Both the position numbers and the translations under genes were made by a program. A model generated the notes under the pieces. That model saw nothing but the letters and a program-made list of their open reading frames with translations. It was not told the DNA's origin and did no database searches. Positions 1 to 5,491 of a stretch of DNA of 12,126 bases are shown piece by piece. The first letter of the stretch is position 1. Every line of letters starts with the position of its first letter. The stretch covers positions 1 through 12,126 of the forward strand of contig CAZXCK010000126.1 of assembly GCA_964639225.1 (NCBI GenBank), read 5' to 3'. This stretch comes from CAZXCK01 sp964639225 (GTDB lineage: Bacteria; Chloroflexota; Anaerolineae; Aggregatilineales; Phototrophicaceae).

Positions 1-69
1 TTAAACCGCTGACGCCACGAAGGACGCAAATTCGCCCCTATTTCCGAATGCACCCGCGGACTCGTAGCT

Positions 70-100
70 TTGTGCAGCATACCGCGCTCTGCTGTAAAAT
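70..100 (+). promoter_or_regulatory. Candidate promoter for the AEC permease gene
   Basis: A TAAAAT box at 95-100 lies 19 bases after a weak TTGTGC at 70-75. The spacer is longer than the usual 17 and the -35 is poor, so this is only a candidate. It would place the transcript start near 107, leaving a leader of about 80 bases before the ATG at 190. Confidence 0.3.
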
Positions 101-108
101 AACAGACA

Positions 109-142
109 CAGCGGCGGGTTCTGACGCTAAACCTGCCCGCTG
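109..142 (+). other. Imperfect hairpin in the leader of the AEC gene
   Basis: The arms at 109-120 and 130-142 pair imperfectly: CAGCGG with CCGCTG at the base and GGTT with AACC near the loop, with mismatches between. If the promoter at 70-100 is real, the hairpin sits at the extreme 5' end of the mRNA. It could stabilise the transcript or be incidental in GC-rich DNA. No known riboregulator fold was recognised. Confidence 0.3.
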
Positions 143-189
143 GCACATCGCGTTAGTTTATCCTCAAACTCCAGCGATCTGAGGTCATC

Positions 190-1137
190 ATGGATCAGAC
201 AACCCTTATTATCAATCGCGTGCTGCCGATTCTGGTGCTGCTTGCCCTGGGTTACTGGACTCGTCGCAGCCGGTTTCTGGAAGAGAGCGCCATCGACGCC
301 CTGCGCAGGATCGTCGTCAACGTGGCGCTGCCATCCGTGCTGTTCATCACGTTCCTGAACATCGAGATGCAGACCAGTTACCTGGGCCTGTTCGCCACAA
401 CGTTCGGCGTGTGCGTGGCGCTGCTCGGCTATGGGCGGCTGCTCCGGCAGCGCCTGAACGTACAGCAGAGCTACTTCCCCTTCCTCATGACCGGTTTTGA
501 ATACGGCATGCTGGGCGTGAGCCTGTTCGGCAGCGCCTACGGTCTGGCGAACTTCGGCTATATGGCCGTCATCGGCCTGGGCCACGAGCTTTTCATCTGG
601 TTCGTGTTTCTGGCGCTGCTGCTGATGCGCCGCGACGGTCTGCAGGCCGGTCAACTGGTGGGCACGTTCTTCCGTTCGCCGGTGATTATCGCCATCATAG
701 CGGGTGTGGTGCTCAATCTGGTTGGCGCGCGCGATTTCCTCTACGAGCGCCCGGTGACCGGCGGCATTATTGCCACGCTGGAATTTCTCAGCAACCTCAT
801 CATCCCGCTGATCCTCATCATCGTGGGTCATGGCATCCGGCTGGACGTCCAGGGCTTCAAAGAGACGCTGCTGGTGGTCGCCGCCCGGCTGCTGCTGCTC
901 ATCCCGCTGGCGCTGATCCTCAACCGGGTGCTGGTGCGCGGCCTGCTGGGGCTGGAGTTCGGCTTCGAGGCGGCGCTCTTTACACTGCTGATTCTGCCGC
1001 CGCCCTTCATCATACCGCTGTACATGCCCAGCGATGTGCCAGACGAAAAGCGTTACGTCAACAACGTGCTGACGGTCTACACGTTGTTTACGATTGTCAT
1101 CTTCGCCGTGTATTTTGTCCTCAACCCCACACTCTGA
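190..1137 (+). CDS. AEC-family (auxin efflux carrier type) permease
   Basis: This encodes a 315-residue inner-membrane protein with about ten hydrophobic helices, the usual length and topology of bacterial AEC (PF03547) permeases. Members export or take up organic acids and related anions by secondary transport; the substrate cannot be read from the sequence. Family-like features are the N-terminal helix at about 8-23, followed by a basic loop (RRSR) and the NVALPSVLF stretch at 44-52. The TGFEYGMLG segment at 101-109 and the proline-rich LPPPFIIPLYMP near 269-280 lie where the second half of the fold carries its broken helix. The start is well supported: GAGG at 181-184 stands five bases before the ATG. 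The next gene begins 87 bases downstream with its own promoter candidate, so co-transcription is possible but not required. The family call is fairly sure and the substrate unknown. Confidence 0.85.
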   Translation: MDQTTLIINRVLPILVLLALGYWTRRSRFLEESAIDALRRIVVNVALPSVLFITFLNIEMQTSYLGLFATTFGVCVALLGYGRLLRQRLNVQQSYFPFLMTGFEYGMLGVSLFGSAYGLANFGYMAVIGLGHELFIWFVFLALLLMRRDGLQAGQLVGTFFRSPVIIAIIAGVVLNLVGARDFLYERPVTGGIIATLEFLSNLIIPLILIIVGHGIRLDVQGFKETLLVVAARLLLLIPLALILNRVLVRGLLGLEFGFEAALFTLLILPPPFIIPLYMPSDVPDEKRYVNNVLTVYTLFTIVIFAVYFVLNPTL

Positions 1138-1180
1138 CCCGGTGCGGCGCGGCCAGCCGGGTATAACGGATGCACGCCTG

Positions 1181-1189
1181 TGTTATACT
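1181..1189 (+). promoter_or_regulatory. Extended -10 promoter for the five-helix membrane protein gene
   Basis: TGTTATACT at 1181-1189 is an extended -10 element (TGn followed by TATACT). No good -35 lies upstream, which is tolerable for extended -10 promoters. The implied transcript start near 1196 gives a leader of about 29 bases before the ATG at 1225. Confidence 0.45.
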
Positions 1190-1224
1190 GTTGGGCAGCA
1201 CGAATATGACGAGGGTAACACGCT

Positions 1225-1848
1225 ATGACGGACCTGATCCGGGGTCTATTTTCAAGCCCGGTCCTGACAATCCTTGTGATGCTGGGCATGCTGGCGTTTG
1301 TCACCAGTTGGGCTTTCCGCCAGAAGGAGTATCCCGGCTATCTGCTGGGGTGGCTGGTGGGCATCTTTGCCATCATCGTCTCGCAGGCCACCAGCGACAC
1401 TCGCTCCATGCCATCGCCGGACGAGGCGGAGATCGCCGCGACGACGCTGCCGCTGCTGTCGGTGATGGGGGTGACGATTATTGGCATGGGCATCGGCGGC
1501 GGGGTGTTGTTTCTGCTGCGGCGCTTCGTCGACAGGCAGATTCAGCGCTCGCTGTATGTCGCCTTTTTTACCGCCATGCTGGTGATCCTGCTGTACACGC
1601 TTTCCTCTACCACCGGCAGAACCAACCAGCTCACCAGCATCTTCGGGCTGGCGTTCGCCATCGGTTCGCTGGCAGTCGTGGTAGTGGGTGGTTCTCCCCG
1701 GCGGTCTTTGCGCACCAACCGCGCCTCAGGTAGTCGCGGCGGGGGCAGACCCGAACCTGACAACGTGCCCAACGACATCCCCGAAGCCCACCTGGACCGC
1801 GCCCGGTCGCGCTTCGATGAGTTCCGCCGCCGCATCGACCGGCACTGA
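1225..1848 (+). CDS. Membrane protein of unknown function, five predicted helices
   Basis: This is a 207-residue protein I do not recognise. Hydrophobic segments are visible at about 11-31, 38-54, 76-98, 108-125 and 134-155, suggesting five membrane helices. The third is glycine-rich (IIGMGIGGG). After the last helix, residues 158-207 form a hydrophilic tail rich in Arg, Ser, Gly and Pro, ending in a charged, probably helical stretch (DRARSRFDEFRRRID). The tail could bind a partner or phospholipid headgroups; that is speculation. A short loop at 55-72 carries acidic residues. The start is supported by GAGGG at 1211-1215, nine bases before the ATG. The gene lies downstream of the AEC permease on the same strand and ends shortly before a hairpin terminator. 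It is probably a real gene because it is uninterrupted, has a good RBS and promoter, and has a clear membrane pattern. Confidence 0.75.
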   Translation: MTDLIRGLFSSPVLTILVMLGMLAFVTSWAFRQKEYPGYLLGWLVGIFAIIVSQATSDTRSMPSPDEAEIAATTLPLLSVMGVTIIGMGIGGGVLFLLRRFVDRQIQRSLYVAFFTAMLVILLYTLSSTTGRTNQLTSIFGLAFAIGSLAVVVVGGSPRRSLRTNRASGSRGGGRPEPDNVPNDIPEAHLDRARSRFDEFRRRIDRH

Positions 1849-1881
1849 CTGTTGTCTCATAACAGGCTGTCTGTAAAAAGC

Positions 1882-1910
1882 CGGGCCAGGAGTCATGCGA
1901 TCCTGGCCCG
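1882..1910. terminator. Rho-independent terminator between convergent genes, best in the minus direction
   Basis: A perfect 10-bp stem pairs CGGGCCAGGA (1882-1891) with TCCTGGCCCG (1901-1910) around a nine-base loop. Read on the minus strand, the hairpin is followed by a CTTTTTAC tract, making a classical terminator for the ABM-like gene at 1936-2259. On the plus strand the T-run is poor, so termination of the upstream membrane-protein gene would be weaker. Confidence 0.85.
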
Positions 1911-1935
1911 ATGATTGTCTGATGAACGGGTTCGC

Positions 1936-2259
1936 TCAGACACGAGTCGTCGCGGCATGTTCCGCCCGGACATTGGTGATATAGCTCTGCCGCTGAATGC
2001 GCAGACCCGGAATCCGTGCGGCGATGCTGTGCTCAGAGCCGGTCAGCACACCGGTATTGCTGGTGTCGTCAGATGACGCATGATCTTTCCAGAAGATGAT
2101 CAGCTTGGCGTTGTCCCGGTAATCGACCTGTTCCAGCAGATGCGCGCCTCGAAAACCGCTGCGCAGTTGCAGCGCCGGCAGGTACTCATCGTTGATGAGC
2201 TGGCGTAGCTGGGCGATTTTTCCCAGTGGGGCCTGTAGGGTGATGATCTGAACGTACAT
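1936..2259 (-). CDS. Small ABM-like (dimeric alpha/beta barrel) protein
   Basis: This is a 107-residue soluble protein. Its pattern fits the antibiotic biosynthesis monooxygenase (PF03992) type of ferredoxin-like fold. A first strand (MYVQIITLQA) is followed by a helix (about 11-30, with KIAQLRQLINDEYLPAL), a GFRGAHLLEQ turn and strand at 35-44, a strand KLIIFWKD at 52-59, and a C-terminal strand near 88-97. Proteins of this fold are homodimers; some are cofactor-free oxygenases or heme-degrading enzymes, and many are uncharacterised. The segment 60-82, where many members have a helix with W or H, looks variable, and no catalytic set can be assigned. AGGA lies about nine bases before the ATG. 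The gene stands alone between a shared terminator and a long AT-rich upstream region. The fold assignment is moderate and the biochemical role unknown. Confidence 0.65.
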   Translation of the reverse strand: MYVQIITLQAPLGKIAQLRQLINDEYLPALQLRSGFRGAHLLEQVDYRDNAKLIIFWKDHASSDDTSNTGVLTGSEHSIAARIPGLRIQRQSYITNVRAEHAATTRV

Positions 2260-2448
2260 CGTGTCTATCCTTCCCTCAACTCTAGTCCCAATAACGAAAA
2301 GTGGTTCAAACCGGATGCTAGGCTCGATGTCAGTCTGGCTGTTCGATAAAGTGCGATCTGGTTGACGATGGAGGCTAGAAGGATAGATCGACTCGGGCGT
2401 CGATGTCCTATTTAGAGCACTTACACAGCAACATCACCATCTGATCTT

Positions 2449-2467
2449 ATTATAACCCATTTTAGCA
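2449..2467 (-). promoter_or_regulatory. Candidate promoter(s) for the ABM-like gene
   Basis: On the minus strand, TGCTAAAAT (2467-2459) is an extended -10, and a perfect TATAAT (2454-2449) follows immediately. Neither has a convincing -35. If used, the leader would be about 190 bases long, unusually long for this window. A closer, undetected promoter is therefore possible. Confidence 0.35.
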
Positions 2468-2584
2468 ACTCAGTTTGTATGAATGGTGTGAACGATAAAG
2501 AATTACATTGCGTTTCTTGGCTGTAACTTGTGGTGTGTATCAAAAGTCAGAGTTTTCTAACTTTTCCCTTATGGAATTAATATG

Positions 2585-2593
2585 TGCTAAAAT
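2585..2593 (+). promoter_or_regulatory. Extended -10 promoter for the STAS-like gene
   Basis: TGCTAAAAT at 2585-2593 is an extended -10 (TGn plus TAAAAT). The implied start near 2600 gives a leader of about 40 bases to the GTG at 2641 or 60 to the ATG at 2659. No strong -35 is visible. Confidence 0.45.
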
Positions 2594-2640
2594 AGTGGCT
2601 ATCAAGCGTCGTGCCATAACAAACGGTCAGGTGGGGTCAG

Positions 2641-3072
2641 GTGCCAGAACAGGCGTCGATGGACGCGATCAGTTACAGCGTCATCCATAACGACATTCAC
2701 GTATTTGTTTTTGCCACCAGCCAGTCCGAAGCCGTGGATGCCTATGTGCGCGCCTGGTACGAAGAGCTGCCCACTTTCTGGCGCAGCAGTCCGAACTTCG
2801 ACCGGGTGCTGCGCGTACTGCTGGACCTGCGCCGTTCCGGTCCGCTGCCGCTGCCGCAGCTCTACGAGCCGCTGCTCCGGTTCCGGCACGATTTTCCCGA
2901 CCGTCCCACCCCCTTTTTTGCCTATCTGATGTATCCCTATCCGGGCTTTATCGCTCAGGTGCAGACAGTATCCAACATGATCGGCGATAAAAACAAAGCG
3001 TTCCGCCGCTTTTTCAACGCCGACGAGCGCGATCACGCCATCACCTGGCTCAAGAGCTGCCCACCCGACTAG
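2641..3072 (+). CDS. SpoIIAA/STAS-like small protein, function unknown
   Basis: This is a 143-residue soluble protein when read from GTG 2641. An in-frame ATG at 2659 would give 137 residues (starting MDAISYSVI). For the GTG, GGGG is only four bases away; for the ATG, an AGG is five bases away, so the start is undecided. Alternating strand and helix segments follow the SpoIIAA-like/STAS layout: strand IHVFVFA, helix AVDAYVRAWYEEL, strand VLRVLLDLR, helix LPQLYEPLLRFRHDF, strand PFFAYLMY, helix FIAQVQTVSNMI, strand KAFRRFF, and a final helix DERDHAITWLKS. The closing 'FF.ADERDHAITWL' is typical of bacterial SpoIIAA-like proteins. No anti-sigma partner kinase and no obvious phosphorylatable serine motif is nearby. 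It precedes sdaAB by 108 bases, but that gene has its own promoter, so a link to serine metabolism is unproven. Confidence 0.6.
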   Translation: MPEQASMDAISYSVIHNDIHVFVFATSQSEAVDAYVRAWYEELPTFWRSSPNFDRVLRVLLDLRRSGPLPLPQLYEPLLRFRHDFPDRPTPFFAYLMYPYPGFIAQVQTVSNMIGDKNKAFRRFFNADERDHAITWLKSCPPD

Positions 3073-3107
3073 ACCAGCGAACAGGCGACTGGATTCCTGA
3101 TCCCCTG

Positions 3108-3134
3108 TTGATGGCGATTGCCATCTGCTACAAT
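3108..3134 (+). promoter_or_regulatory. Promoter for the sdaAB-sdaAA operon
   Basis: TGCTACAAT at 3126-3134 is an extended -10 (TGn plus TACAAT). A TTGATG at 3108-3113 could act as a -35 with a short 15-base spacer. The implied start near 3141 leaves about 40 bases before the ATG at 3181. This separates the serine dehydratase operon from the STAS-like gene upstream. Confidence 0.55.
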
Positions 3135-3180
3135 AAGATATACGTCCATTGGAAAAATAAGTTTTCGGAGATTGGTGGCG

Positions 3181-3864
3181 ATGACGAACAAGCGCCCTGT
3201 GTCGATTTTTGATGTAATCGGCCCCATTATGGTCGGGCCGTCCAGTTCGCACACCGCCGGAGCTGTGCGGCTGGGGCGCATGGGCCGCGCCATCCTGGGA
3301 CGCCAGCCGGAACGCGCCATCATCGAGCTGCACGGTTCCTTCGCCCAGACCGGGCAGGGGCACGGGACCGACAAAGCTATCATCGCCGGGCTGCTTTCCA
3401 TGCCCCCCGCCGACGAGCGTCTGCCGTTCAGTTTCGCCCATGCGCAGGCCGCCGGCCTGCAATTCGAGTTCCAGATTGCCGACCTGGGCGATGACGCGCA
3501 CCCTAATACCGTCCGCATGACCCTCAGCGCCGCTGGCGAGACCGTGCGCGTGGTCGGCGCGTCGCTGGGCGGCGGCCAGATGGAGATCAACCAGATCGAC
3601 GATTATGACGTGCGCTTCACCGGCGAATACGAAACGCTGCTCATCCGCGCCGAGGACCGGCCCGGCACCGTCAACACCGTCACTGGCTGGCTGCTGGAAC
3701 ACGGCGTCAATGTCGCTTTTCTGCGCGTGGAACGGCAGAAGCGCGGCGGCGATGCCATCATGATTGTCGAGATCGACGACGCCCCGCCCAGCCTGCTGAT
3801 CGACGATCTGGTGGGCATCAGTTGGGTGCGCTGGGTGCGTCACGTCCGTAAATCAGAGGATTAG
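3181..3864 (+). CDS. sdaAB: L-serine dehydratase, iron-sulfur-dependent, beta subunit
   Basis: This is the beta subunit of the two-component [4Fe-4S] L-serine dehydratase (L-serine to pyruvate plus ammonia, EC 4.3.1.17), cytoplasmic, working with the alpha subunit encoded directly downstream. It has 227 residues, close to the usual beta-chain length. The N-terminal signature is intact: IGPIMVGPSSSHTAGAVRLG at 13-32 and HGSFAQTGQGHGTDKA at 51-66. A region around 103-142 (DDAHPNT, GASLGGGQMEI) matches the family middle part. A C-terminal ACT domain spans roughly 152-226, with the telltale EDRPGTVNTVTGWLLEHGVNVAFLRV pattern split over 158-183. ACT domains in this family bind L-serine or help assemble the complex. 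The ATG at 3181 is chosen because CGGAG stands ten bases upstream; an in-frame extension to 3118 would overlap the promoter. Its stop is four bases before sdaAA. Confidence 0.95.
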   Translation: MTNKRPVSIFDVIGPIMVGPSSSHTAGAVRLGRMGRAILGRQPERAIIELHGSFAQTGQGHGTDKAIIAGLLSMPPADERLPFSFAHAQAAGLQFEFQIADLGDDAHPNTVRMTLSAAGETVRVVGASLGGGQMEINQIDDYDVRFTGEYETLLIRAEDRPGTVNTVTGWLLEHGVNVAFLRVERQKRGGDAIMIVEIDDAPPSLLIDDLVGISWVRWVRHVRKSED

Positions 3865-3868
3865 CGCC

Positions 3869-4771
3869 ATGTTCAAATCAATCGAAGAAATGGTGACACT
3901 CGCCCAGGCCCAGCAGCAGCCGCTGTGGGCGGTGGTGCTGGCCGCCGAAACCGAGCAGACCGGCGAAAGCGCGGACCGCATCCGCGCCCGCATGGCCGAA
4001 CGGCTGGCCATTATGCGGCGCAGCGCCGAGCGCGGCATCAGCGAGCCGGTGCGCTCCATCAGCGGCATCAGCGGTGGCAGCGCGCACCAGCTCTGGACGT
4101 GGATGCAGGACGGCGGTCAGCCCCTCACCGGGCCGATCCTTAGCCGGGCGGTGGCGCGCGCCATGGCCGTCAACGAGGTGAACGCCGGTATGGGCTGCAT
4201 CGTCGCCACACCGACTGCTGGCTCCGCTGGGATTCTGCCGGCGGTCCTGCTCACCCTGCAGGAAGCCTACGACCTGGACGACGAGCGCCTGATCGAGGCG
4301 CTGCTGACCGCTGCTGGCATCGGCGCGGTGATTGTGCGGCGGGCGCATGTCTCCGGCGCGATGGGCGGCTGCCAGGCCGAGACCGGCAGCGCTGCCTCGA
4401 TGGCCGCTGGCGCGGCGGTGGAACTGCTGGGCGGCACGCCCTGGCAGTCGGCGCAGGCGGTCGCCTTCACGCTGATGAATATGCTGGGCCTGGTCTGCGA
4501 TCCAGTGGCCGGGCTGGTGGAAATCCCGTGCGTGAAGCGCAACGCTGCCGGTGCAGCCCAGTGCTTCGTCGCCGTTGACCTGTCCCTGGCCGGTATCGAC
4601 AGCGCCATCCCCGCCGACGAGGTCATCGATGCCATGGCGCACATCGGCAGGGTGATGGACTCGCGCTTCAAGGAGACGGCGCAGGGCGGTCTGGCGGCTA
4701 CGCCCACCGGGCGGCGGCTGGCGGCGTTCGTGGCGGCGAAGGATATTGGCGTGAAGCCGTCCGGCAGCTAG
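3869..4771 (+). CDS. sdaAA: L-serine dehydratase, iron-sulfur-dependent, alpha subunit
   Basis: This is the catalytic alpha subunit of the [4Fe-4S] L-serine dehydratase: 300 residues, full length for the split-gene form. The cluster-ligand cysteines are present at C168 (AMGGCQAE), C210 (LVCDPVAG) and C221 (IPCVKRN). Their spacings of 42 and 11 residues equal those of the ligands C343, C385 and C396 recalled for the single-chain E. coli enzyme. Other family blocks are SISGISGG (63-70), ATPTAGSAGI (113-122) and KETAQGGLAATPTGR (268-282). C110 (GMGCIVA) is an additional cysteine outside the ligand set. The oxygen-labile cluster activates the serine hydroxyl for elimination. The start codon follows the sdaAB stop by four bases, and its RBS (AGAGGA, 3855-3860) lies inside the end of sdaAB. 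Translation of the two subunits is thus probably coupled, consistent with a 1:1 complex. The stop is eight bases from a convergent gene. Confidence 0.96.
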   Translation: MFKSIEEMVTLAQAQQQPLWAVVLAAETEQTGESADRIRARMAERLAIMRRSAERGISEPVRSISGISGGSAHQLWTWMQDGGQPLTGPILSRAVARAMAVNEVNAGMGCIVATPTAGSAGILPAVLLTLQEAYDLDDERLIEALLTAAGIGAVIVRRAHVSGAMGGCQAETGSAASMAAGAAVELLGGTPWQSAQAVAFTLMNMLGLVCDPVAGLVEIPCVKRNAAGAAQCFVAVDLSLAGIDSAIPADEVIDAMAHIGRVMDSRFKETAQGGLAATPTGRRLAAFVAAKDIGVKPSGS

Positions 4772-4779
4772 CTGCCATT

Positions 4780-5118
4780 TCAGGTCAGGTTGATGGTGGG
4801 CACGATATGCGACATCTCGCGTACCTCACCGGCGTACTGCACCCCGGCCACCATCACCAGATGCACCAGAATCAGGATCAGCCACACCGGGACCGCCGGC
4901 CACAGCAGCCCGGCGATGATCGCGCCCAGCGTGCCCTGGTGCATCACAAAACGGATCGGCTCCATGACGATCGTGCCGACTGCGCTCACACCGGCGATGT
5001 CGGCTCGAACCATTTCGCGGTTTGCCCAGACAATGATGTCGTCACCGAAAAACATGCTCGTCAGGTAAACCAGCCCGCCCACGATCAGCGCGATGAACAG
5101 ATAAAGCCGCATTGACAT
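4780..5118 (-). CDS. Small membrane protein of unknown function
   Basis: This is a 112-residue protein I do not recognise. A hydrophobic N-terminal helix (about 4-24, RLYLFIALIVGGLVYLTSMFF) could be a signal-anchor. It is followed by a hydrophilic or amphipathic middle (25-60) and one or two further helices at about 63-95 (LGAIIAGLLWPAVPVWLILILVHLVMVAG). The short tail is EVREMSHIVPTINLT. The ATG at 5118 is favoured because GGAG lies eight bases upstream and a strong extended -10 promoter sits about 50 bases before it; a start 33 bases further upstream would lack this. The gene converges on sdaAA with only eight bases between stop codons and no visible hairpin there, so the two transcripts probably overlap at their 3' ends. 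Nothing in the sequence fixes a function. Confidence 0.7.
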   Translation of the reverse strand: MSMRLYLFIALIVGGLVYLTSMFFGDDIIVWANREMVRADIAGVSAVGTIVMEPIRFVMHQGTLGAIIAGLLWPAVPVWLILILVHLVMVAGVQYAGEVREMSHIVPTINLT

Positions 5119-5163
5119 CGCCCCTACTCCTCGTATCGAGTTTTCGCACAAGCTTACAACTTG

Positions 5164-5193
5164 ATTATAGCAGGCTGGCGGCGCTGGTGTCAG
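5164..5193 (-). promoter_or_regulatory. Extended -10 promoter for the small membrane protein gene
   Basis: Read on the minus strand, CTGACA (5193-5188) is followed after 18 bases by a perfect TATAAT (5169-5164). The TATAAT is preceded by TGC (5172-5170), giving a full extended -10. The implied leader is about 40 bases to the ATG at 5118. Confidence 0.6.
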
Positions 5194-5220
5194 TTATGCG
5201 CTATGCGCTAGCCCTGCTTT

Positions 5221-5400
5221 GCCGGGGGTGCATCCGGAAATTGGGGCAGGTTTTCAGCTTTCGCGGGCGCGCTGTAGCGCGCCCTTACGACGGCGCGTAA
5301 GGGTGGCGTATACGCCACCCGCTTCCTGTAGCCTGCTGCAAGCAGCTTGCGTTTTAACGCCGGGCGGGGCAGGTTTGCCCCCCGATCCGGATGCCCCGTT
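5221..5400. repeat. Cluster of GC-rich palindromes, probable REP-like intergenic element
   Basis: At least five inverted repeats are packed into about 130 bases. GGGCGCGC (5265-5272) pairs with GCGCGCCC (5277-5284) around TGTA. CCCTTAC (5282-5288) pairs with GTAAGGG (5297-5303). A perfect 20-base palindrome fills 5301-5320 (half-site GGGTGGCGTA). GCAAGC (5338-5343) pairs with GCTTGC (5345-5350). GGGGCA (5366-5371) pairs with TGCCCC (5376-5381) around GGTT. The whole is bracketed by inverted GCATCCGGA (5230-5238) and TCCGGATGC (5386-5394). Arms overlap, so alternative folds compete. This resembles dispersed REP/BIME-type palindromic units; whether it is repeated elsewhere in the genome cannot be seen here. 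No transposase or ORF lies inside. Confidence 0.65.
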
Positions 5401-5415
5401 TTGCCGGTTCCTGGC

Positions 5416-5444
5416 TTGGCACGTCACACGCTATTGCCTATAAT
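5416..5444 (+). promoter_or_regulatory. Near-consensus promoter for the SGNH hydrolase gene
   Basis: TTGGCA (5416-5421) and a perfect TATAAT (5439-5444) are separated by 17 bases, the optimal spacing for the housekeeping sigma factor. The implied transcript start is near 5451, about 40 bases upstream of the gene. Confidence 0.75.
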
Positions 5445-5491
5445 CGAATTACACCATCAATAGCCAGATTACCTGCAATTTTACCGAGTGT

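Larger units (their letters stand above)
2260..2640. other. 381-bp AT-rich intergenic region with diverging promoters
   Basis: No convincing gene lies here. Composition shifts to AT-rich, most strongly around 2430-2600, unlike the flanking coding DNA. The region holds promoter candidates facing both ways, including the same nine bases TGCTAAAAT on the minus strand (2467-2459) and the plus strand (2585-2593). A 6-bp hairpin, ATCGAC (2387-2392) with GTCGAT (2399-2404), lies in the long leader of the minus-strand gene. An imperfect tandem repeat GGTCAGGTG at 2625-2633 and 2635-2643 abuts the GTG start of the plus gene. I could not match the leader to a known riboswitch. Confidence 0.5.
5119..5491. 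other. 373-bp divergent intergenic region with palindrome cluster
   Basis: There is no gene here. From left to right it holds the leader and promoter of the minus-strand membrane protein (5119-5193), a tandem duplicate of TATGCGC (5195-5208), a dense run of GC-rich inverted repeats (5221-5400), and a near-consensus plus-strand promoter (5416-5444) with the leader of the SGNH-hydrolase gene. The palindromes thus sit exactly between two outward-facing promoters. Confidence 0.7.

Noticed and set aside
127..831. 234-codon open frame on the minus strand, and similar antisense frames at 3878-4642 and 5576-6346
   Set aside because: They mirror the AEC permease, sdaAA and the SGNH hydrolase. No RBS or family features, only GC-bias shadows.
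1137..1162. Hairpin ACCCGG/CCGGGT after the AEC gene as a terminator
   Set aside because: It has only a 6-bp stem, a 14-base GC-rich loop and no T-run; it is more likely chance pairing in GC-rich DNA.
1170..1733. 187-codon plus-strand frame overlapping the five-helix membrane protein
   Set aside because: Its start precedes the promoter element at 1181 and has no RBS. The overlapping frame from 1225 has an RBS and clear membrane helices.
2260..2459. Possible riboswitch in the long leader of the ABM-like gene
   Set aside because: Only one short 6-bp hairpin was found and no recognisable riboswitch core. It is kept as an open observation, not a feature.
3118..3180. 21-residue upstream extension of sdaAB
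   Set aside because: It would begin at a non-ATG codon inside the promoter's -10 region, and the extra residues do not match the family N-terminus. ATG 3181 has a proper RBS.
2602..3843. 413-codon open frame on the minus strand
   Set aside because: It spans the STAS-like gene, the sda promoter and sdaAB in antisense. Composition is low-complexity shadow type, and sdaAB is unambiguous.
5221..5400. Palindrome cluster considered as a CRISPR array or an IS/MITE remnant
   Set aside because: There is no regular repeat-spacer unit, no transposase fragment and no target-site duplication that I could identify.
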